From NCBI RefSeq assembly GCF_900188445.1, contig NZ_FZOR01000013.1, positions 62,001-126,000 of the forward strand: DNA of 64,000 nt, given 5' to 3'. Source of the stretch: Actinomadura meyerae (GTDB lineage Bacteria > Actinomycetota > Actinomycetes > Streptosporangiales > Streptosporangiaceae). Under the pieces are notes generated by a model. It worked only from the letters and a program-made list of their open reading frames with translations, did not search any database and was not told where the DNA came from. A program made the position numbers and the translations under genes. Below, piece by piece: positions 34,623-42,544 of the stretch. Each line of letters opens with the position of its first letter. The first letter of the stretch is position 1.

Positions 34623-36479
34623 TCAGTAGCTCAGGCCGTGCCCGAACGGGTAGAGGACGGTCGCGGGGTCGTCGCGGTCGGGGATGGCGACGGGCAGCCG
34701 CCCGCGCGGGTCGGTCTCCCCGAAGAGCGCCTTGGCGGCCGACCGCAGCGCTTCGGCGGTGTAGGAGTAGGTGGCCAGGTAGGTGGGGGCCTCGGGGAAC
34801 CAGGCGATGTCGTAGGGGTCGCGGACGGCGATGACGACGACGGGGGTGCCGGTGGCCAGGAGGGCCTTGACGAGGTTCATCTGCCCGGGGCCGTTGTGGC
34901 CGGGTTCGTCCTTGATGTCCCAGGCGCGGTTGGTGACGGCGACGACGAGGTCGCGGCCGCGGGCGGCGGCGACGGCCTGGTCGATCTGCGCGGGTCCGGG
35001 GTTGATCCCGGTCTCGCGGACGGTGCTGGTGGCGCCGCGGCGGGCGAGTTCGGTGCCGAGCGCGGCGGTGGTGGAGACGCCCCATCCGGTGACCAGGACG
35101 TCGCGGGCGCCGGGACGCAGCGGCAGGGCGCCGGCGTCGTCGCGGACCAGGGTGGTGGTGCGGTCGGCGGCGCGCTGGGCGGCGGCCAGGTGCGCGGGCG
35201 TCCCGACGCGCCGGGCGATCTTCGATTCGTCGGCGTAGGGGTCGCGGAACAGGCCGCGGCGGCGTTTGAGGTCCAGGACGCGGTAGACGGACTCGTCGAT
35301 GCGCCGCTCGGTGAGCTCGCCGGACTCGACGGCGGCGACGACGGCGGCGAGCTGGCGGGGGAACACGCCCTGGCCCTGCTCGTCCAGCGGCGGTTTGAGC
35401 AGGACGTCGGCGCCGGCCTTGAGGGCGAGGACGGGGATGTTCTCGTCGCCGTACTTGTCGCGGACGCCCTGCATGTCGAGGGCGTCGGTGACGATGAGGC
35501 CGCGGTAGTGCAGGCGGTCGCGCAGGATGCCGGTGAGGATGGGCCGCGACAGGGTGGCGGGGTCGCCGGAGGGGTCCAGTGACGGCACGACGATGTGCGC
35601 GGTCATGATCGCCTCGACGCCGTGCCGGATCGCGGCGCGGAACGGGGGCGCGTCCAGGCGCTCCCATTCGGCGCGGGTGTGGTCGATGTGGGGGACGCCG
35701 GTGTGGGAGTCGGTGGTGGTGTCGCCGTGGCCGGGGAAGTGCTTGGCGGTCGCGGTGACGCCCGCGGACCGGTAGCCGCCGATCTGGGCGGTGACCATGT
35801 CCGACACCAGGGCGGGGTCGGAGCCGAAGGACCGGACGCCGATGACGGGGTTGGCGGGGTTGACGTTGACGTCGGCGTCGGGCGCGTAGTCCTGGTTGAT
35901 GCCGACGGCGCGCAGTTCGCGTCCGGTGATGGCGGCGAGGGCGCGGGCGTCGCCGGTGCGGCGCCCGGCGGCCAGCGCCATCGCGCCGGGCGACTGGGTG
36001 GCGGGCGGCTGGAGGCGGGCGACGATGCCGCCCTCCTGGTCGGTGGCGATGGTGGCGGGGATGCGGTGGGGCTGGGCCGCGGCGGCGCGCTGGATGCCGT
36101 TGGAGAACGCGGCGACCTGCGCGGGGCCGGTGACGTTCTCGCCGTAGTAGATGAATCCGCCGGGGCGGTAGCGGGCGACGACCTGGGCGGCGTTGTCGAC
36201 TCCGTAGAGCCGGCGGTTGGCGGCGACGGCGGCGGGGTCGTCGGTGGTGGCGCCGGTGCCGTGGATCTGCAGGACGAACAGCTGCGCGACCTTGTCCTGA
36301 AGGGACATCGACCGCATGATCCGCAGCAGTGCGGGGTCCTTCCCTCCCGGTGCGGCCCGCCCGGCCTTCCCGGTGGCCTGCGCGGAGGCCGCGGGGAGGC
36401 AGGTGAGGCCGGTCGCGGTGAGCGTCGCGGCGGTGAGCCCGGCGAGCCACCGGCGGCGGCGCGTGCGGGGACGGTACAT
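34623..36479 (-). CDS. Secreted GH3 beta-N-acetylhexosaminidase (NagZ-like)
   Basis: The protein has 618 residues with a basic signal peptide ending near SAQATG (about residue 34). The GH3 catalytic barrel shows the NagZ hallmark KHFPGHGDTTTDSHTGVP, whose Asp-His dyad acts as acid/base, and nucleophile Asp in GLIVTDALDM. A C-terminal GH3 alpha/beta sandwich (about 450-618) is present, as in two-domain Gram-positive NagZ. It would release GlcNAc from muropeptides or chitin fragments outside the cell. GGGAGGGAG precedes the ATG. Confidence 0.9.
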   Translation of the reverse strand: MYRPRTRRRRWLAGLTAATLTATGLTCLPAASAQATGKAGRAAPGGKDPALLRIMRSMSLQDKVAQLFVLQIHGTGATTDDPAAVAANRRLYGVDNAAQVVARYRPGGFIYYGENVTGPAQVAAFSNGIQRAAAAQPHRIPATIATDQEGGIVARLQPPATQSPGAMALAAGRRTGDARALAAITGRELRAVGINQDYAPDADVNVNPANPVIGVRSFGSDPALVSDMVTAQIGGYRSAGVTATAKHFPGHGDTTTDSHTGVPHIDHTRAEWERLDAPPFRAAIRHGVEAIMTAHIVVPSLDPSGDPATLSRPILTGILRDRLHYRGLIVTDALDMQGVRDKYGDENIPVLALKAGADVLLKPPLDEQGQGVFPRQLAAVVAAVESGELTERRIDESVYRVLDLKRRRGLFRDPYADESKIARRVGTPAHLAAAQRAADRTTTLVRDDAGALPLRPGARDVLVTGWGVSTTAALGTELARRGATSTVRETGINPGPAQIDQAVAAARGRDLVVAVTNRAWDIKDEPGHNGPGQMNLVKALLATGTPVVVIAVRDPYDIAWFPEAPTYLATYSYTAEALRSAAKALFGETDPRGRLPVAIPDRDDPATVLYPFGHGLSY

Positions 36480-36505
36480 GACGGCTCCCTCCCGCCCCCG
36501 AGCTG

Positions 36506-36518
36506 CTTGATGATCAAG
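36506..36518. promoter_or_regulatory. Perfect palindrome upstream of the GH3 gene
   Basis: CTTGAT-G-ATCAAG is a perfect 13-bp dyad 27 bp before the GH3 start codon. It is a plausible operator, for example of a GntR-type sugar regulator; no regulator gene is adjacent. Confidence 0.5.
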
Positions 36519-36621
36519 GTCTTCCTGGCACGGTAGACCGGGCGGGCGGCGCCGTCCACGGCAATGGTCGACGATCCGCACCAGGTTCGGGTAAAGGACG
36601 CCGGGCCCGGCCGGGGCGGGT

Positions 36622-37881
36622 TCAGTTGCGGCGCATCCACCGCCACCAGCGTCCGGCGGGGGCGTCGGGTTTGGTCAGGGGGTGCTCCTCGACGTCGTAG
36701 CGGCGGACGTAGGCGGAGGCGAACGCCTGGAGGCTGGCGCCGAGCGGGATGGCCAGCAGCACTCCGACGGGTCCGGCGACGGCGGCGCCGGCGAGGATGA
36801 GGCCGAACGCGACGGCGGGGTGCATGTCCAGGGTCTTGGCGGTGATGCGCGGCTGCAGCAGGTAGTTCTCCAGCTGCTGGTAGCCGAGGATGAACAGCAG
36901 CAGCCACAGCGCGGTGGCGGGCGAGGCGGTGAGCGCGATCAGGACGGGCACCGCGCCGGCGAGGTAGGTGCCGATGGCGGGGATGAACTGCGACACCACG
37001 CCGACCCACAGCGCGAGCGTGGCGGCGTAGGGGACGCCGAGCCCGGCCATGGCGGCGTAGTGGGCGATGCCGGAGATGAGGGCGAGCAGCCCGCGGGAGT
37101 AGATGTAGCCGCCGGTCTTGTCGACGGCGATCTCCCAGGCGCGCAGGACCTCGCGCTGGCGGTGCGGCGGGAGCAGGGAGCAGACCGTCCGGCGGAACTG
37201 GGGTCCTTCGGCCGACAGGTAGAAGCTGAACAGCAGCACGCCGAGGGCGTTGAAGACGACGCCGAAGGCGGTGGTGCCGACGCCCCACACGTTCCCGGCC
37301 AGGTCGGTGATGTGCCGTGACAGGGTGTCGGTGACGGTGGGGAGCCGCTGGAACAGGGTCCGCTGGGACAGGTTCGTCCCGAAGGTGGAGTTCACCCATC
37401 CGATGACGTCCTGGACGTAGCCGGGGAACCCGTCGATGAGGTGGGCGGCCTGGGTGGCCAGCAGCGACCCGATGCCGCCGACGAACCCGGCGAGCAGCAC
37501 CCCGACGACGACGAACATCGCGCCGGTCGCCAGGCCGCGCCGCCATCCGCGGCGGGCCAGCCAGTTCACGGCCGGTTCGATCGCGAACGCCAGGAACAGC
37601 GAGATCAGCAGGAGCAGCAGCAGCTCGCGCAGCCGCTGCAGCAGCCACAGCCCGGCCAGGAACGCCAGCACGGTCGCTCCGGCCAGCGCGAACGCCTTGG
37701 GCAGCCACGGCGGCATCCGCTGCCCGCCGGGGCGCCCGTCCGCGTCCGGGCCTCCCCCGGCCGGGCCGCCCGGACCGGCGGGCGGCCCGGCCGGCGGGGC
37801 GGCGGGCTGCGCGTCGGGCGGGATGTCGGCGGGCGCGTCGGCCGGCGGGTCGCCGGGCGGCGGGCCGGGCGTCTGCGGCAT
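36622..37881 (-). CDS. AI-2E family transporter
   Basis: The protein has 419 residues. A Pro/Gly-rich cytoplasmic tail (1-55) precedes about eight membrane helices. Family signatures are FLAFAIEPAVNWLARRGWRRGLATGAMF, then SRGLLALISGIAHYAAMAGLG and the re-entrant-like stretch FIPAIGTYLAGAVPVL. The family contains proposed AI-2 exporters and sodium/proton antiporters, so signalling should not be assumed. The ATG at 37881 is the first start; the gene is divergent from the thioesterase. Confidence 0.87.
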   Translation of the reverse strand: MPQTPGPPPGDPPADAPADIPPDAQPAAPPAGPPAGPGGPAGGGPDADGRPGGQRMPPWLPKAFALAGATVLAFLAGLWLLQRLRELLLLLLISLFLAFAIEPAVNWLARRGWRRGLATGAMFVVVGVLLAGFVGGIGSLLATQAAHLIDGFPGYVQDVIGWVNSTFGTNLSQRTLFQRLPTVTDTLSRHITDLAGNVWGVGTTAFGVVFNALGVLLFSFYLSAEGPQFRRTVCSLLPPHRQREVLRAWEIAVDKTGGYIYSRGLLALISGIAHYAAMAGLGVPYAATLALWVGVVSQFIPAIGTYLAGAVPVLIALTASPATALWLLLFILGYQQLENYLLQPRITAKTLDMHPAVAFGLILAGAAVAGPVGVLLAIPLGASLQAFASAYVRRYDVEEHPLTKPDAPAGRWWRWMRRN

Positions 37882-37963
37882 TCCCGCACGTTAACGGCAT
37901 CCGATCGGGCATTGCGGTCGTCCTGCCCCGCACCGGGGCCAGTCTTTGCCGGGATTTCGCGCT

Positions 37964-38009
37964 CCGCACGCCCCTGCGCCCCGCTCCGCCGCGCCGGAGG
38001 GGCGTGCGG
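37964..38009. other. Large inverted repeat between divergent AI-2E and thioesterase genes
   Basis: A perfect 12-bp arm (37964-37975) is repeated inverted at 37998-38009 with a 22-nt centre. In a divergent gap it cannot serve both genes as a terminator, so an operator or transcript leader is more likely. Confidence 0.5.
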
Positions 38010-38044
38010 GCACCGGCCGGCACGATGAGGCAGGATGCCCGGGT

Positions 38045-38485
38045 ATGGGCGAGGTGTTCACGCATCGGCTGCGGGTGCGGTACAGCGAGTGCGACCAGCA
38101 GGGCGTGGTGTTCAACGGCCACTACCTCTTCTACTACGACGTGGCGCTGACGGAGCTGTGGCGGGCGCTGGTCGGCGACTACGGGCAGATGGTGGGCGAC
38201 GGCTACGACCTGGTGGTGGCCGAGGCGCGGATCCGGTACCGGGAGGGCGCCCGGTTCGACGAGCTGCTGGAGGTGTCGATGCCGGTGGCGCACCTGGGGA
38301 CGACCAGCATGATCGTGCGCCCGGTGTTCCGGGTGGGCGAGCGCCTCATCGCCGACGGGGAGGTGCGGCACGTGTTCATCGACCCGGCGTCCAAGGGCAA
38401 GCGGGAGATGCCGGAGATGGTCAGGTCGGCGCTGACCCCCTACCTGGACGGGACGGGCCGGCCGCCCGGCACGCCCGGGGCCTGA
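38045..38485 (+). CDS. Acyl-CoA thioesterase (4HBT, YbgC/FcbC-like)
   Basis: This is a 146-residue hotdog-fold protein. The catalytic Asp region RVRYSECDQQGVVFNGHYLFYYD is the 4-hydroxybenzoyl-CoA thioesterase signature, although the usual D-x-D-x-x-G first Asp is E/C-shifted here (YSECDQQG). AGGA lies 9 nt upstream of the ATG. It probably hydrolyses acyl-CoA; chain specificity unknown. Confidence 0.87.
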   Translation: MGEVFTHRLRVRYSECDQQGVVFNGHYLFYYDVALTELWRALVGDYGQMVGDGYDLVVAEARIRYREGARFDELLEVSMPVAHLGTTSMIVRPVFRVGERLIADGEVRHVFIDPASKGKREMPEMVRSALTPYLDGTGRPPGTPGA

Positions 38486-38522
38486 CTCCGGGGCGCGGCG
38501 CGCGCGGTGGGCGCGCCGGCGC

Positions 38523-39305
38523 TCACTTTCCGGCGGGCGGCTTCCCGCCCGCGTCACCGCCGCCGCTCTCGCCGCCCGTGCCGGGGGTATCGCCGGTGGG
38601 GTCGGGCCCTGCCGGGTCGGGCCCGGTGGGGTCGGGCCCGGTGGGGTCGGGCGGGGCGGCGGCGTATCCGCCGAGGCCGTGTTCGAGCAGGTCGAAGGCG
38701 CGGGCGGCGGCGGCGTAGACGTCGTCGCGCATCTCCGCCGGGGTCTCCCCCGCGGCGCGGCGGTCGGCGATCTGCTCGACCAGCGTGGTCCGCACGGCGA
38801 AGATCATCGCGGCGGCGGCGTGGGGGGCGATGTCGTCGGGGCCGGCGCCGGTGTCCTCGGCGATGCGGGCGGCGAGCCGGTCCTTGGCTCGGCGGCCGAT
38901 CTCGCGCTGGCGGGCCCGCAGGGCGGGGCTGGCGCGGACGGTGCGGTGCCAGGCGTCCGATCCCTCGGCGAGGCCGGTGAGGTGGCCGCGGGCGTCGAGG
39001 TCCTCGAAGAACCGGCGGCGGAACACCGCGGCGGCGCTCTCGCCGGGGCGGCGGGCCTGGAAGTCGCGGGCGGGGGCCTCGACGGCCTCGTCCTGGCGGT
39101 CGAAGAACAGGTCCTCTTTGGTGCGGAAGTAGTTGAAGACGGTGTTGACCGACACGTCGGCGGCGCGGGCGACGTCGGCGATGGTGACCTCGTCGAAGCC
39201 GCGCTGCAGGAACAGGCCGGTGGCGATGTCGGAGATGCGGCGCCGCGTCTCGCGCTTCTTGCGTTCCCGCAGCCCCGGTCCGGGCGCGCCGAGCTCCTCA
39301 CCCAT
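38523..39305 (-). CDS. TetR family regulator of the ABC exporter
   Basis: The protein has 260 residues. The helix-turn-helix is at about 20-65 (RISDIATGLFLQRGFDEVTIADVARAADVSVNTVFNYFRTKEDLF), with a helical sensor domain to about 210. An unusual Pro/Asp/Thr/Gly tail contains four DPTGP-like repeats coded by a 15-bp tandem repeat. It is divergent from the ABC exporter, with a palindrome in the gap. Confidence 0.86.
   Translation of the reverse strand: MGEELGAPGPGLRERKKRETRRRISDIATGLFLQRGFDEVTIADVARAADVSVNTVFNYFRTKEDLFFDRQDEAVEAPARDFQARRPGESAAAVFRRRFFEDLDARGHLTGLAEGSDAWHRTVRASPALRARQREIGRRAKDRLAARIAEDTGAGPDDIAPHAAAAMIFAVRTTLVEQIADRRAAGETPAEMRDDVYAAAARAFDLLEHGLGGYAAAPPDPTGPDPTGPDPAGPDPTGDTPGTGGESGGGDAGGKPPAGK
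38595..38650 (-). repeat. 15-bp tandem repeat in the TetR tail
   Basis: Nearly four copies of a GGTGGGGTCGGGCCC-like unit encode the DPTGP repeat at the C-terminus of the TetR protein. One copy has diverged slightly. Confidence 0.8.
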
Positions 39306-39321
39306 GCCCGGAATCCTACCT

Positions 39322-39333
39322 TCACTGGAGTGA
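39322..39333. promoter_or_regulatory. Palindrome between tetR and ABC exporter genes
   Basis: TCACT-GG-AGTGA is a perfect dyad. A further TCACTG half-site lies about 26 bp to the right (39348-39353). It is a likely TetR operator for both genes. Confidence 0.55.
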
Positions 39334-39401
39334 CCGAAAACTTGGTGTCACTGCAAAATTGGGGTTACGCTACCCGGGTCGTCGAAGAGGAGGCACACAT
39401 C

Positions 39402-40349
39402 GTGATCGAGGCGCGCGGGCTGGCCCGCACCTTCACCGGCCGGCACGGGACCGTCGAGGCGGTCCGCGGCGTGGACCTGTCGGTCGCGCCCGGCGAGATC
39501 GTCGGGTTCCTCGGCCCCAACGGCGCCGGGAAGACCACCACGCTGCGGATGCTGACGACGCTGCTGGCCCCGACCGCCGGCACCGCGACCGTCGCCGGCC
39601 GCGACCTGCGCGGCGACCCGGCGGGCGTCCGGCGCCGCATCGGCTACGTCGCGCAGGGCGGCGGCACCGACCCCGCCGTCCCGGCCGCCGAGGAGCTGGA
39701 CCTGCAGGCCCGCCTGTACGGGGTGCCGGACCGCGCCGCGCGGATCGCCGAGCTGTGCGCCCGCCTGGACCTGGCCGACCCGCGGGAGCCGGCGGGGTCG
39801 CTGTCGGGCGGGCAGCGCCGCCGCCTGGACATCGCCCTCGGGCTGGTGCACCGCCCGCCGCTGCTGTTCCTGGACGAGCCCACCACCGGCCTGGACCCCA
39901 AGAGCCGCGGCGAGCTGTGGGACCACATCCGCGCCATGCGCGCCGGCGAGGGCACCACGGTGTTCCTCAGCACCCACTACCTGGAGGAGGCCGACGCGCT
40001 GTGCGACCGGCTCCTGATCATCGACCGGGGCCGCATCGTCGCCGCGGGCACGCCCGCCGAGCTCAAGCGCCGCGTCGCCGGCGACGTCGTCACCCTGGAG
40101 CCCGCAGCCACGGCCGGATGCGAGCGCGTCCGCGCGGCGCTGGCGTCCCATCCGGGCGTCCGCGAGGCCGCGGTCTCCGGCGGCCGGGTCCGGCTCACCC
40201 TCGAGGACGGCGAGAAGGCCCTGATGCCGCTGATCCGCGCGCTGGACGGCGCCGGCGTCGAGCTGGCGTCGATGAGCGTGGCCCGCCCCACCCTCGACGA
40301 CGTGTTCCGCGCCGTCACCGGCCGCGCCCTGCGCGACGCCGCCGCCTGA
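39402..40349 (+). CDS. ABC transporter ATP-binding protein (DrrA-like)
   Basis: The protein has 315 residues. Walker A is GPNGAGKTTT, the signature is LSGGQRRRLDIALGL, Walker B is LLFLDEPTTGLDP and the switch His is in STHYLEEAD. The DrrA-type C-terminal extension is present. AGAGGAGG precedes the GTG by 9 nt; longer starts would include the TetR operator. The partner permease follows 69 nt downstream. DrrAB pairs export drugs or lipids. Confidence 0.92.
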   Translation: MIEARGLARTFTGRHGTVEAVRGVDLSVAPGEIVGFLGPNGAGKTTTLRMLTTLLAPTAGTATVAGRDLRGDPAGVRRRIGYVAQGGGTDPAVPAAEELDLQARLYGVPDRAARIAELCARLDLADPREPAGSLSGGQRRRLDIALGLVHRPPLLFLDEPTTGLDPKSRGELWDHIRAMRAGEGTTVFLSTHYLEEADALCDRLLIIDRGRIVAAGTPAELKRRVAGDVVTLEPAATAGCERVRAALASHPGVREAAVSGGRVRLTLEDGEKALMPLIRALDGAGVELASMSVARPTLDDVFRAVTGRALRDAAA

Positions 40350-40418
40350 CCCCCGCCCCCGCCACCCGCTTCCCCCGTTCCCCGTTTCCTCGTTAGGCGT
40401 CCGACAAGGAGCTCCGCC

Positions 40419-41273
40419 ATGCCGCTTCCTCCCTCTCAACCGGTCCCGCCGACCCCGGCCGCGTCCCCGGAAGGCCCGCCCGTGCCCGCGGCGGACGCGC
40501 GCGAGCCGTTCGCGCGGATCGTGTCCGACACCCGGCTGGTGTTCCTGCGGTACGCGCGGCAGACGCTGCGCAGCAAGGTCGCGGTGGTGTTCGGCGCGGT
40601 GCAGCCGCTGCTGTACCTGGTGCTGTTCGGGCCGCTGCTGTCGGACCTGGCGGACGTGCGCGGGTTCGGCGGCGGTGACGCCTGGCAGGTGTTCGTGCCG
40701 GGGATCCTGGTCCAGCTGGCGCTGTTCGGTGCCGGATTCGTCGGGTTCGGGCTGCTGGCGGAGATGCGGTCGGGGGTGGTGGAGCGGCTGCGGGTCACCC
40801 CGGTCAGCCGAACCGCGCTGCTGCTGGGCCGCGTCCTGCGCGACACCGCCGTCATCGCGGTGCAGGGGGTGCTGCTGGTCGCGGCCGGGCTCGCGCTGGG
40901 GCTGCGCGCCCCCGCCGCCGGGATCGCCGCGGGGCTACTGTTCACGGTGGCGCTCGCGGTCAGCGTCGCGTCCTTGTCGTACGTGCTGGCGATGCGGACC
41001 CGCACCGAGGACGCGTTCGCGCCGCTGCTGTCGTCGGTGACGCTGCCGCTGATGCTGCTGTCGGGGATCCTGCTGCCGATGGGCCTGGCACCGGGCTGGC
41101 TGGACGCGGTGTCGCGGTTCACGCCCTTCCGGTACGTGGTGGACGGGGCCCGCGCGGCGTTCCTGGGCGACTACGCCAGTGCGGCCGTCGCCGAGGGCGC
41201 GGCGGTCACGGCGGCGCTGCTGGCGGTGTCGGTGGCGCTGGGCGTCCGCCGGTTCCGCACCGAGAACCCCTGA
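40419..41273 (+). CDS. ABC-2 type permease (DrrB-like)
   Basis: The protein has 284 residues. A Pro/Ala-rich cytoplasmic tail (1-35) is followed by six hydrophobic helices (about 62-275). The ABC-2 motif LAEMRSGVVERLRVTPVSRTALLLGRVLRD occurs between helices 2 and 3. AAGGAG lies 7 nt before the ATG. It forms the membrane part of the exporter with the preceding ATPase. Confidence 0.9.
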   Translation: MPLPPSQPVPPTPAASPEGPPVPAADAREPFARIVSDTRLVFLRYARQTLRSKVAVVFGAVQPLLYLVLFGPLLSDLADVRGFGGGDAWQVFVPGILVQLALFGAGFVGFGLLAEMRSGVVERLRVTPVSRTALLLGRVLRDTAVIAVQGVLLVAAGLALGLRAPAAGIAAGLLFTVALAVSVASLSYVLAMRTRTEDAFAPLLSSVTLPLMLLSGILLPMGLAPGWLDAVSRFTPFRYVVDGARAAFLGDYASAAVAEGAAVTAALLAVSVALGVRRFRTENP

Positions 41274-41300
41274 CACCGGAAGCCTCCGAAGGCGCCGGGG

Positions 41301-42329
41301 TCAGCGGTCCAGGGCGGGCTCGCCGAGGGCGCGGCCGCGGCGACCCGTCCCCGTTCCCGCCCCCGCCGCCGGTGGGGGCGGGTCGCCGGGGCGGGCGGGC
41401 GCGGCGCGCTGGGCGAGGTAGGCGCCGGTCAGCACGATCGCGCCGCCGGCCAGCTGCGCCGGGGTGAGGCGCTCGCCGAGCACGGCCCAGGCGATGAGCG
41501 CGGCGGCGACGGCCTCGGTGTAGCAGATCGCCGCGCCGACCTGCGCCGACAGCCGCTGCAGCCCGGCCACGCCGGTCAGGTAGGCCAGCACGGTGCTGAC
41601 CAGCGCGATCCAGGCGACCAGGGTCCAGCCGGGCGCGGTGTGCCCGGCGACGGGCACCGGCGCGGCCAGCACCTCCCACGGCAGCGCCCAGGGCGCCGCC
41701 AGCACGCCGAGGGCGGCCGCGGCGACGGCGCTGCCGGCGGAGGTGATGACCAGCGGGTCCACGCTGCCGGTGAACCGGTCGACGATGAGGAAGTAGCAGG
41801 CCTGGCAGGCGGCGGCGCCGGCCCCGGCGGCCAGCCCGACCGGGTCCAGCGACAGGCCCGTCCACACCTGCACGACCAGGGCGAGCCCGGCCATGGCGAC
41901 CGCGACGCCGGCGGCGGCCGTGCGGCGCACGGGGACCCGGCGGACCAGCCGCAGCCACGCGAGCACGATCAGGGGGCCGCTGAACTCCAGCAGGATCGCC
42001 ACCCCGACCGGCAGCCGCGACGCGGCCACGAAGTAGAACGCCTGGCAGCCGGCGACGCCGGTCAGCCCGTACAGCACCAAAGGGCGCAGGTGTGGCCGCA
42101 GGTCGCGCAGCGCGGCGCGGCGCAGCAGGGCGGCGAGCGGGAGCAGCACCAGCGCGGCGGCGGCGATCCGCAGCCACACCGCCTGCAGCGGACCGAGCCC
42201 GGCCTCGATGAGGGCCTTGCCGAACGGCCCGGACGCACCGAAGCACACCGACGACAGCAGCGCCAGCGTCAGCCCCGCCGCCCGGGTCCCCGCCGCGCCG
42301 CCGGTCCCGGCCGCCGTGCCCGCCGTCAT
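41301..42329 (-). CDS. EamA family exporter (RhtA-like)
   Basis: The protein has 342 residues with ten hydrophobic helices in two EamA halves (SSVCFGASGPFGKALIEAG in the first, VSTVLAYLTGVAGLQRLSAQVGAAICYTEAVAAALIAWAVLGERLT in the second). The second motif is typical of RhtA-like amino acid or metabolite exporters. A disordered tail follows residue 310. It is convergent with the ABC permease, 27 nt apart. Confidence 0.88.
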   Translation of the reverse strand: MTAGTAAGTGGAAGTRAAGLTLALLSSVCFGASGPFGKALIEAGLGPLQAVWLRIAAAALVLLPLAALLRRAALRDLRPHLRPLVLYGLTGVAGCQAFYFVAASRLPVGVAILLEFSGPLIVLAWLRLVRRVPVRRTAAAGVAVAMAGLALVVQVWTGLSLDPVGLAAGAGAAACQACYFLIVDRFTGSVDPLVITSAGSAVAAAALGVLAAPWALPWEVLAAPVPVAGHTAPGWTLVAWIALVSTVLAYLTGVAGLQRLSAQVGAAICYTEAVAAALIAWAVLGERLTPAQLAGGAIVLTGAYLAQRAAPARPGDPPPPAAGAGTGTGRRGRALGEPALDR

Positions 42330-42544
42330 GGTCGCCGCCCTCTCCGCCGCCCCGTCCGATCGCCCGCCCGCCCGGTTTCCCGGTCGCCCGGTTTCCCGGT
42401 CGCCCGTGCGGCGTGCCGCGCCGGCCCCGCGCGCGACGGGTTCATGAGCATCCTGCCAGAACAGTCCTTACATGCCGAGGGGGATACCGGGCCGTGATTC
42501 CCGCGATGCCGGACGGTCCGCACCGGGCGACTACTATTCGCCGG

